A DNA stretch of 64,000 bases, from contig JAEZIJ010000032.1 of NCBI GenBank assembly GCA_023436715.1, forward strand, positions 1 to 64,000, in the 5' to 3' direction. Positions 1-7,707 of the stretch are shown one piece after another. Positions within the stretch are counted from its first letter, which is position 1, and each line of letters begins with the position of its first letter. The translations under genes and the position numbers were made by a program. Source of the DNA: Acidobacteriota bacterium. GTDB taxonomy: Bacteria; Acidobacteriota; Terriglobia; Bryobacterales; Bryobacteraceae. The notes under the pieces are model-generated. The model was not told the origin of the DNA, did not search any database, and saw only the letters and a program-made list of their open reading frames with translations.

Positions 1-125
1 CTTCCTTGTGTTTCATCAATACTACTGAAACATACTTGCCGGAAAATGTCAACAGAAAAAACGCTGCCACAAAAAAATCTTGAGCAGGGCCAGGGTCAGC
101 GTACGTCAGGAATGTAGAAACTCCA

Positions 126-149
126 GGGACAGGCCAGGAGGCCTGTCCC
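126..149. repeat. intergenic hairpin, 10-bp perfect arms
   Basis: GGGACAGGCC at 126-135 pairs perfectly with GGCCTGTCCC at 140-149 around a 4-base loop. No T-run follows. It lies upstream of the first gene and resembles the hairpin at 37523-37544, so it may belong to a dispersed intergenic hairpin family. The rest of 1-262 shows no gene; a weak -10-like TATACT sits at 191-196. Confidence 0.7.
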
Positions 150-262
150 ACTAATAATCCTTCATTTGCATTGGCCCTCCGGTTGTCCCTTATACTTGTA
201 CAAATACCTCAGGTCCGTTCACGGCTCCAGGAGTATTTACACATCGACAAAAGGGAAACTCG

Positions 263-1480
263 GTGAGCATCAGTCAACTAGCTAGATCCATATGTGAATC
301 CCCAACCCTGAAACTCAACGCAACTGCCGCGCTCCTCAGGGAGAAGGGTGAACCCGTCATTCATTTAGGTGGCGGAGAGCCGAAAAGCAGGGCGCCCATC
401 GACGCCATTATCAACTGCACAGCGTTGCTGAATACAGGCGAGGTCCGCTACACACCGCCTGACGGCATTCCGGCTCTCAAGAAGGCGGTGATCCGCTACA
501 CCGAGGATAACTACGGAAAACTGGTCGAAGCCGATAACGTGATCGCCTGCAACGGTGCGAAGCAGGCGATTATGGTTGCACTGTACGCCATCCTCGAGCC
601 AAAAGAGGAAGTGATCTTCCCGGTTCCCTACTGGGTGAGCTACCCGGAAATGGTGAAGCTCGCCGGCGGCGTGCCAATCCCCGTGGCATCGGAAGACGGC
701 AGCTTCCACCCCAAGGTGGAGGAAATCGCGGAAGCGGTCGGACCTAACACCAAAGCTGTCATCATCAACAGCCCCAACAACCCCTCGGGCGTCATGTACT
801 CGGATGACTTCATCGCGGAGATCGTCGAGTTCTGCGAAAAGAAAAAACTGTACCTGATCATGGACGACACGTACAACCGCCTGATCTTCGACGGCAAGAC
901 TCCCACAAACTGTTTCAAGTACGCCAAGGCCAACTGGCAGAGCTCGAAGCTCATCGTGGTCAATTGCGTCTCGAAGATGTACGCCATGACGGGATTCCGC
1001 ATCGGCTGGGCAGTCGGCAACAAGGAAGTGGTCAGGGCGATGAGCAACATCCAGTCGCAGCAGACCTCGGGACCTTCGGTGCCCGCGCAGTGGGCGGCGG
1101 TCGGCGCGCTCAACGGGGTGCAGTCGTCCATTCAGAGCCTGCGGACGACACTGGAGAACAATCGCAACGTGCTGCTCGAGCGCCTCAACGCCTTCGACGG
1201 CGTCAAAGTCACGAAGCCGGACGGCACCTTCTACACGTTCCCCGATTTCAGCGCCTATTCGAAGGATTCCCAGAAGCTCGCGCGCTTCCTGCTTGAGAAG
1301 GTGCGCGTGGTCACCGTTCCGGGCAAGGATTTCGGCATGGAAGGCCACCTGCGCGTCAGCTTCTGCGGCACGCTGAAAGACATCACCGAAGGCATCGAAC
1401 GCATCAAGTGGGCCCTCGATCCGAACTCGCCCAATGAACTCTATTTGGGCGACCGCAAACTGGTGAGAGACTGGAAATGA
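263..1480 (+). CDS. pyridoxal-phosphate aminotransferase, class I (aspartate aminotransferase-like)
   Basis: 405 aa, the usual length for fold-type I, class I/II aminotransferases, which move an amino group between an amino acid and a 2-oxo acid in the cytoplasm. Visible motifs: SPNNPSG near residue 170, the YNRL region near 205, the PLP-binding lysine K238 in SKMYAMTGFRIGW, and a C-terminal LRVSFCG containing the arginine that binds the substrate carboxylate. The SK.YAMTG.R pattern points to the bacterial Ib aspartate/aromatic subgroup; substrate choice cannot be read from sequence. The start is GTG with a purine-rich AAAAGGGAA about 7 bases upstream. The stop overlaps the pckA start by four bases (ATGA), so the two are probably translated together, linking amino-acid and oxaloacetate metabolism. 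Confidence 0.93.
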   Translation: MSISQLARSICESPTLKLNATAALLREKGEPVIHLGGGEPKSRAPIDAIINCTALLNTGEVRYTPPDGIPALKKAVIRYTEDNYGKLVEADNVIACNGAKQAIMVALYAILEPKEEVIFPVPYWVSYPEMVKLAGGVPIPVASEDGSFHPKVEEIAEAVGPNTKAVIINSPNNPSGVMYSDDFIAEIVEFCEKKKLYLIMDDTYNRLIFDGKTPTNCFKYAKANWQSSKLIVVNCVSKMYAMTGFRIGWAVGNKEVVRAMSNIQSQQTSGPSVPAQWAAVGALNGVQSSIQSLRTTLENNRNVLLERLNAFDGVKVTKPDGTFYTFPDFSAYSKDSQKLARFLLEKVRVVTVPGKDFGMEGHLRVSFCGTLKDITEGIERIKWALDPNSPNELYLGDRKLVRDWK

Positions 1481-3135
1481 ACCCGTATACCGACATCCCT
1501 TCCCCCGCAACGAAGCAGGCCACGGAAAACGCCAGCATCTTCGGGCTTCACAACCATGGCCTGACGAACTTGCACCGGGTTTACTGGAACCTGCCGACGC
1601 CCGCGCTTTACGAGGAGGCCATCTTCCGCGGCGAGGGTTCGATCGGCCACTCCGGCCCGTTTGTCGCCCACACCGGCAAGCACACTGCCCGCTCCGCCGC
1701 GGACAAGTATATCGTCCGCGAGCACACCACCGAGGATAAAGTCTGGTGGGGGACGTACAACCGCCCGTACACTCCCGAGAAATTCAGCGCGCTCATGATG
1801 CGCCTGCAGGGCTACCTCCAGGGCCGCGACGTGTTCGTGCAGGACTGCTACGCCGGCGCGGACCAGGACGCCAGCATGCCCATCCGCGTCATCACGGAGA
1901 AGGCCTGGCACAGCCTGTTCGCGCGCACAATGTTCACTAAGCTGCGCACCATCGAAGAGATGAAGCGGCACGTGCCGGAGTTCACGATCATCTCGGCGCC
2001 GGGTTTCCACGGGTCTCCGATTGTGGACGGCACGCGCAGCGGCACATTCATCATTGCCAACTTCGCCGAGCGAATCGCGATCATCGGCGGAACCGAGTAC
2101 GGCGGGGAGATCAAGAAGACCATCTTCACGGTCCTGAACTTCCTGCTGCCGCTCGAAGGCGTGCTTCCCATGCACTGCTCCGCCAACGTCGGCGATGACG
2201 GTGACGTGGCCATTTTCTTCGGCCTCTCGGGAACCGGCAAGACTACGCTCTCCGCAGATCCCAGGCGTCACCTGATCGGCGACGACGAGCACGGCTGGAG
2301 CGAGAACGGCGTCTTCAACTTCGAGGACGGCTGTTACGCCAAGGTCATCCGGCTCTCCGAGGCAGCCGAGCCGCAGATCTACGCGTGCACACGGCGGTTC
2401 GGCACGATCCTGGAGAACGTCGTATTCGACCCGGCCTCCCGCCGCCTTGACCTCGAAGACGACCGCGTCACCGAAAACACGCGCGGCGCGTACCCGCTCG
2501 AGTTCATCGACAACTACTGGCCGGCCAAGCGCGCCGGGCATCCGAAGAACGTGATCTTCCTGACCTGCGACGCCAGCGGCGTTCTGCCCCCGATCGCACG
2601 GCTCACGCCGGACCAGTCGATCTACCACTTCATCTCCGGCTACACCAGCAAGATCGCGGGAACCGAGGTCGGCCTCGGCACGGAGCCGGAAATCACGTTC
2701 AGCCCCTGTTTCGGCGGGCCGTTCATGGTGCATCACCCCTACGTCTACGCCGAAATGCTGAAGACCAAGCTGCTCAAGCACGGCGCGACATGCTGGCTCG
2801 TCAACACCGGCTGGACCGGCGGTCCGTTCGGCATCGGCAAGCGCCTGAGCATTCAGCACACGCGCACGCTGCTCAACAGCGCACTGAGTGGAAAACTGCA
2901 CGATGTGAAGTATCGCATCGACCCGATATTCGGGTTTGAGGTACCGGAATCCTGCGAAGGCGTGCCCGCGAGGATTCTCGATCCCGCGAACACCTGGGGT
3001 AGCCGCGAGGAATATCTCCGCAAGTACGATGCTCTCGCCGCGCGCTTCATCGAGAATTTCAAGCTGATGAAGGACGGGTGCCCGCCGCACGTGGTTGAAT
3101 CCGGACCGAAGCGGCTCACAACCGTCCCGGCATAG
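1477..3135 (+). CDS. pckA: phosphoenolpyruvate carboxykinase (ATP)
   Basis: 552 aa, close to the ATP-dependent PEPCK family (about 530-540). The enzyme converts oxaloacetate and ATP to phosphoenolpyruvate, CO2 and ADP, the entry step of gluconeogenesis. The P-loop GLSGTGKTTLSAD is at residues 248-260, the kinase-2 acidic motif LIGDDEHGW follows near 266, and the block GGTEYGGEIKK (about residue 205) with MHCSANVG carries metal and substrate ligands. The family-typical NTGWTGGPFGIGKR lies near residue 445. ATG overlaps the stop of the upstream aminotransferase. A strong intrinsic terminator follows 25 bp after the stop, so this ends the operon. Confidence 0.97.
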   Translation: MNPYTDIPSPATKQATENASIFGLHNHGLTNLHRVYWNLPTPALYEEAIFRGEGSIGHSGPFVAHTGKHTARSAADKYIVREHTTEDKVWWGTYNRPYTPEKFSALMMRLQGYLQGRDVFVQDCYAGADQDASMPIRVITEKAWHSLFARTMFTKLRTIEEMKRHVPEFTIISAPGFHGSPIVDGTRSGTFIIANFAERIAIIGGTEYGGEIKKTIFTVLNFLLPLEGVLPMHCSANVGDDGDVAIFFGLSGTGKTTLSADPRRHLIGDDEHGWSENGVFNFEDGCYAKVIRLSEAAEPQIYACTRRFGTILENVVFDPASRRLDLEDDRVTENTRGAYPLEFIDNYWPAKRAGHPKNVIFLTCDASGVLPPIARLTPDQSIYHFISGYTSKIAGTEVGLGTEPEITFSPCFGGPFMVHHPYVYAEMLKTKLLKHGATCWLVNTGWTGGPFGIGKRLSIQHTRTLLNSALSGKLHDVKYRIDPIFGFEVPESCEGVPARILDPANTWGSREEYLRKYDALAARFIENFKLMKDGCPPHVVESGPKRLTTVPA

Positions 3136-3159
3136 AGACAACTCATTTCAAAACTCAAG

Positions 3160-3188
3160 AGGCAGGCATTCCGGTGCCTGCCTTTTTT
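3160..3188 (+). terminator. rho-independent terminator of the aminotransferase-pckA operon
   Basis: AGGCAGGCA at 3160-3168 pairs perfectly with TGCCTGCCT at 3175-3183 around a 6-base loop and runs into TTTTTT (3183-3188). On the opposite strand the hairpin has no good T-run, so it serves mainly the plus-strand operon. Confidence 0.93.
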
Positions 3189-3190
3189 CT

Positions 3191-4006
3191 TTAGTCCAGC
3201 TTCGCGTCAAGGTAAGTCAGGTACGCAGTTACCAGCCGGTATGTGCCGTAGTAGTCGTCCATCTTGACGGCGTCCAGATTATCTCTGTTGGAGTGCAGCA
3301 CGCTGAGGTTCTCCTGCGTGAGAGAGTGCAGGCTCACCGTGGGGATCTTCTTCTCTGCGAACGGGGCGGAGTCGGTCGTTCCAACCCGCTCCGTATTGAC
3401 GACCTGGAGAGGGAGCTTCAAGGCTGCCGCAAGTGCGTTGAGCGTCTCCGCGAGCTTGCGATCGGACCCGTTCAGCCAGATCTTCGTGCTCGTCATCCCG
3501 AGCGAGTCGAGATCCAGCATCAGCCGAGTCGCTTTGACTCCCTCGCGGCCCATCTGCTTTACGAAGTGCGCGGACCCGAGCAGCCCGCGCTCCTCACCCG
3601 TGAATCCCACGAACACAAACGTGTGCCGCCTCGGCCGCTCGGCAAGCGCCTGATAGATGCTGGGCAGCAGCGCGGCGCCGCTCCAGTTATCCACCACGCC
3701 CATGCCGATATCGACCATGTCAAAATGGGCGCCCACCATGATCGTGGAACTCGCTTCCCCCGGTAAAGTGCAGATTACGTTCGGCTGCTTCACACCCTTC
3801 ACAGCCTGTTCCGTGAGCCGGCTCTCGTTGCATCCGGCCTCCTCGAATATCTGCCGGAGAGCAAGCTGCCGCTCCGCGTTGCCACGCCGCACGCGCTTAA
3901 GCCGCGCCTCCACCGCCTCCCGATTGATCGCCCTGAACTCGAACCTTTCCTCCTGCGCGGCCCCGGACATCGCCAGCAGGCTCATCAGCATCAGACCAAA
4001 GCGCAT
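3191..4006 (-). CDS. secreted M28 family zinc metallopeptidase
   Basis: 271 aa with an N-terminal signal peptide ending near residue 17 (MSGAAQ), so probably periplasmic or secreted. The M28 aminopeptidase pattern is complete: H94 and D96 in AHFD, the bridging D107 in DNWSG, catalytic glutamate and ligand E138/E139 in FTGEERGLLGS, D164-area DLDSLG, and a late histidine in LHSNRDN. Family members use two zinc ions to remove N-terminal residues from peptides. The gene converges on pckA. The 154 bp between its start and the next gene show nothing beyond possible promoters. Confidence 0.92.
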   Translation of the reverse strand: MRFGLMLMSLLAMSGAAQEERFEFRAINREAVEARLKRVRRGNAERQLALRQIFEEAGCNESRLTEQAVKGVKQPNVICTLPGEASSTIMVGAHFDMVDIGMGVVDNWSGAALLPSIYQALAERPRRHTFVFVGFTGEERGLLGSAHFVKQMGREGVKATRLMLDLDSLGMTSTKIWLNGSDRKLAETLNALAAALKLPLQVVNTERVGTTDSAPFAEKKIPTVSLHSLTQENLSVLHSNRDNLDAVKMDDYYGTYRLVTAYLTYLDAKLD

Positions 4007-4160
4007 CTGCCCAGCTTACATGAGGAATTTCTTCATTACGCGAAAAATGTTCCCTGCTATTCCTGCAAACAAATCAACAACAGGTCGTATTTCCAGTGGC
4101 TGGCCCTTGACTTGCTCTTGTAACAGCCGGCAGGCCGCTTGAGCCTGGCGGAGGGACTTT

Positions 4161-4892
4161 GTGAACACGGGCCGGCGGCAGGTGACGCCGCTTCCCACTG
4201 AGACCGTGCACTGGCCGTTCATGCTTCAGTGGTGGAAGCGTCTGGCGTTCCTGCACTGGCGCTACGAGCCTGCCGTGATCGCCCGCCTGCTGCCGCCCGG
4301 CCTCGATGTGGATGTCTTCGATGGCTCGGCATGGGTCGGGCTGACTCCGTTCATCGCCGAGGTGCGGCCGCCTCTGGTGCCCGCCGCGCTCTCGATGCGG
4401 TTCCCCGAGACGAACGTCCGGACATACGTACGCGCGCCCGATGGCAGCACGGGCGTCTGGTTCTTCTCGCTCGACGCGGCGCGAACACTGGCCGTATTCG
4501 GCGCACGCCTGCTGTATCACCTGCCTTACAAACTGGCCGACATGAACGTCGAATGCGGACCCGCCACCGTGCACTACGTAAGCCGCAGAACGGACCCGGA
4601 CGACGGCGCTTGCTCGGACATTCTCATCGAGCCCGACGAAGCGCTCACGCCGGTCGAGTCCGACGACCTGGACCATTTCCTCACCGCGCGCTGGCGGCTC
4701 TACACGGTGCTGCGCCGCGGAATTGGCTACGCCCAGGTCGAGCACCCGCCCTGGCCGCTGGCGCGCGCCCACATCCTCCACATGGAACAGAACCTCGTCA
4801 CCGCCGCCGGTCTTCCGCCCCCGCGCGGACGGCCGCTGGTCCACTACTCACAAGGAGTCGAGGTCAGAGTAGGAAAGCCGAAGCTGCTGTAG
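4161..4892 (+). CDS. DUF2071 (YqjF-like) family protein
   Basis: 243 aa, matching DUF2071 in length and in the pattern W..LAFLHWRYEP near the N-terminus, LPPGLDVDVFDGSAWVGLTPF around residues 45-65, and ETNVRTYV near 90. The biochemical role of the family is not established. GTG start is chosen because GGAGGG lies 6-7 bases upstream. The following broken permease gene starts 30 bp downstream on the same strand, so they may be co-transcribed. No membrane segment or signal peptide is evident. Confidence 0.88.
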   Translation: MNTGRRQVTPLPTETVHWPFMLQWWKRLAFLHWRYEPAVIARLLPPGLDVDVFDGSAWVGLTPFIAEVRPPLVPAALSMRFPETNVRTYVRAPDGSTGVWFFSLDAARTLAVFGARLLYHLPYKLADMNVECGPATVHYVSRRTDPDDGACSDILIEPDEALTPVESDDLDHFLTARWRLYTVLRRGIGYAQVEHPPWPLARAHILHMEQNLVTAAGLPPPRGRPLVHYSQGVEVRVGKPKLL

Positions 4893-4922
4893 TTTCTTCG
4901 TGCGATGATTATCAGGAACTGA

Positions 4923-7309
4923 ATGAACCCTTCTCTGTGGTTTCAGGCACTTTGCCAGGACGTTAGCTTCGGCTTGCGGACGCTGAGGCGGGACATTGTC
5001 TTCACAGCCGCCGCGGTGCTCACGCTCGCTTTGGGCGTGGGCGCGAACACGGCGATCTTCAGCGTGGTGAAGGCGGTCTTGATCGATCCGCTTCCGTACG
5101 GCGACCCCAAGCACCTGGTCACGATCGCCGAAACCGCCACCGGCGCTCCGGACAACCCGACTGTGGACTACACGATCGTCCGCGAGTTGAGGGAACGCAG
5201 CCGATCCTTCGAGAGCCTGTCGGCGTTCCGGGACGGCCCTGGCATCCTCTTCCAGAACGACAAGCCCCTGGTGCTGCGCGGCCTCAGCGTAGATCACACG
5301 TTCTTCGAGACCCTGGGGGTCCGCATGCAACTCGGCCGCGACTTCCTGTCCGAGGAGCAGCAACCGGGCCAGCGGCTCGCGCTCATAATCAGCCACGGAC
5401 TCTGGGTCCGGCAATTCGGCGCGGACCCGAACATCCTCGGCCGGGTGCTCCGATTGGGCCCATTTCATGTCACGGTGGTAGGCGTCCTGCCGCCCGGCTT
5501 TAAGCCTTTGCTGAAGGCTACATCCGAACTGGACCCGGAGATGTACTACCCGCTCGCGCTGGACCCCCTCTGGAGTTGTCACAACTGCTCGGGCGTCCAC
5601 CTGATCGGACGGCTGAGGCGCGGCGTTACACCGCAACACGCGCGCGAGGAGCTCAACGGCATCTTCCAACCGATTGTCCGCGACGACCGCGACGCGCATC
5701 TGCGAGGGGCGCAGCTTACCGTGGGCTCTCTCGAAGACCGGCTGCTCGGACGCGCGAGCACCGTATTGTGGGCGGTTTGGGGCGCATCAGGATTCATCCT
5801 GTTGATTGCCTGCGCCAACGTGGCAAACCTGCTGCTTGCGCGCGCTACCGGCCGCGCAAGAGAGATCGCTGTGCGCACCGCAATCGGAGCTAAACGCAGC
5901 CGGATTGTGCGGATGGTCCTCACCGAGAGCCTCGTGCTGGCCTTGGCCGGCGGTTCGCTCGGGACGGGAGTGGCCTTCTTCGGAACCAAAGCCCTCGCAT
6001 CACTCGCGCCCGAACGGATTCCACGGGCGCAAGCAGCCACCATGGATGGTGCGGCGTTGGCCTTCGCGCTTGGCGCGACCATACTCGCCGGAGTGCTGTG
6101 CGGTTTGGCGCCGGCCTGGCATGCATCGCGCACTGATCTCGTTCGAGCCATGAAGGGCATCAATGAGAGCGGCCGCACGCACAACAGCCTGCGAAACGGG
6201 CTCGCAATGACTGAAATCGCTCTCGCGTTCGTGCTTGCCGTGGGGGCCGGCCTGATGGCGAAGACCTTTTGGCGGCTGATGACTGTGGGCGCCGGATTCG
6301 ATCCGAGGAACGTGCTGACGCTGACCACGAACGTGATAAGCCCGCGCTACAAAGGCGACGCCATCGGCTACTACCGCGATGCCCTGAAAGCGTTGCGCGC
6401 CATCCCGGGCATTATACAGACCGCGTGCAGTTCCAGCGGGAAGACCGGCCAGTCCCGGACGAACGGGACGCTCCCTTTGCAGATCAGTTTTCCGTATCCA
6501 CCGATTATTTCAGGGTGATGCGCATCCCGCTCAGGCTCGGCCGCCTTTTCGGCGAGCAGGACAGCAAAACGACGTCCCCTGTCGCTCTGATCAATGACAC
6601 CTGCGCGCGAGCCCTGTTCCCGGGCGAGGATCCTGTCGGGAAGCACATCAGATTCGGCAAGGCGCCATGGATGAGGATAGTCGGGATCGTCGGCGACGTG
6701 CGCCAGGATGGCATTGACCGCCCGGCTGACATGCAGGTCTACACGCCGCTGAACCAGCAAGCGATTATTAACTACTACCGGCTGGTAGCGCGCACTTCGC
6801 TCGATCCCATGTCTCTGGAGCACGCGGTGCGCTCGACGTTCGAGGCCGTTGACTCTGGGTCTCCAGTGTTTCACGTCAAGCCGCTGCAAGGCTACTTTTC
6901 GGGCAGGCTGGCGAACCGTACCCTCGCGCTGGCGCTGCTGGGTTTGTTTGGCGCAATCGCGCTCGCGCTGGCCGCCGTGGGGATCTATGGCGTGATTTCG
7001 TACTCCGTCGCCCAGCGCCTCCGTGAGGTCGGCATTCGAATCGCCCTCGGCGCGAAGTGGAGCGACATCTTGAGGCTCATCCTGCAGCGCGCCCTCTGGC
7101 TGATGGTCGCAGGTGTCACCATCGGACTCGGCGCCTCGCTGATACTCACGCGCATGCTGACGGGTTTGCTTTTCGAGGTGGCGCCGGCCGACCCGGCAAC
7201 GCTGGTTGTAATGAGCCTTGTGCTGGCGTTCGCCGCCCTGGCCGCGGCGGCGGTCCCGGCCCTCCGCGCGGCTCGTGTCGATCCGATGACGGCGCTGGCG
7301 CGGGAGTAA
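4923..7309 (+). pseudogene. ADOP-type ABC transporter permease, broken by deletion/frameshift
   Basis: An acidobacterial duplicated orphan permease: two MacB-type periplasmic domains each followed by an FtsX-type membrane domain. Reading starts at ATG 4923 and runs intact to about 6413 (…ALRAIPGII). The protein then continues only in the +2 frame (DRVQFQREDRPVPDERD… to …DPMTALARE at 7309). The first frame hits TGA at 6516-6518. About 25 residues expected between LRAIPG and the F..E.RPVP block are missing, so this looks like a deletion of a non-multiple of three rather than a single-base error. TGATG at 6516-6520 could let ribosomes restart at ATG 6518, giving a separate second half. The N-terminal prefix domain of longer ADOPs is absent. 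Whether any part works is unknown. Confidence 0.85.
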
Positions 7310-7322
7310 GAAAGCGTTTCTC

Positions 7323-7365
7323 CACTTGACATTCAAGCGGAAGTGGCGCAGACTTCACTTGAATG
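7323..7365 (+). promoter_or_regulatory. candidate promoter and operator of padR
   Basis: TTGACA (7326-7331) is a perfect -35 hexamer, with a weak -10 CAGACT 17 bp on. CATTCAAG (7330-7337) and its inverted copy CTTGAATG (7358-7365, which includes the PadR ATG) flank the start site, and CACTTGA occurs at 7323-7329 and 7356-7362, 33 bp apart (about three helical turns). This arrangement would suit autoregulation by the dimeric PadR protein; that role is inferred. Confidence 0.45.
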
Positions 7366-7704
7366 CCTACTGGAGAGCATATTCGAATCTTGCAGGGCAC
7401 GCTGGACATCATAGTCCTCCAAACCCTCGCCACGATCGGCCCCCAGCACGCCTACGGGATCGCGAACCGGATCGAGCAGGTCTCCGAGGATCTACTCAAC
7501 CTGAACCAGGGCACCTTATACCCTGCCCTGGTCCGCATCGAGCAGCAGGGCTGGATCAAGGGTTCCTGGGGCGTCACGGAGAACAATCGGGAAGCCAAGT
7601 ACTACTCAATCACCAGGGCCGGGCAGAAGGCGCTTCGTGAGGAAACCGAGCGGTGGCGCCGTGTCTCCGGGCTTATAGATAAACTGCTCAGCACGGAGGC
7701 TTGA
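7363..7704 (+). CDS. PadR family transcriptional regulator (acidobacterial ADOP-associated type)
   Basis: 113 aa winged-helix repressor. The PadR signature is clear: LDIIVLQTLATIGPQHAYGIA (first helices and wing region, residues 13-33), LNQGTLYPALVRIEQQGWIKGSW (recognition helix and wing, residues 47-69) and YYSITRAGQKAL (wing, residues 80-91), then a C-terminal dimerisation helix. Short PadR proteins of this kind (TIGR03433) typically sit directly upstream of ADOP permeases, as here: the next gene begins 3 bp after its stop. No Shine-Dalgarno is visible, so the transcript may have a very short leader. Confidence 0.93.
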   Translation: MPTGEHIRILQGTLDIIVLQTLATIGPQHAYGIANRIEQVSEDLLNLNQGTLYPALVRIEQQGWIKGSWGVTENNREAKYYSITRAGQKALREETERWRRVSGLIDKLLSTEA

Positions 7705-7707
7705 ACT

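Noticed and set aside
4016..4222. 68-codon minus-strand open frame
   Set aside because: It overlaps the start of the DUF2071 gene, which has a good Shine-Dalgarno and a clear family.
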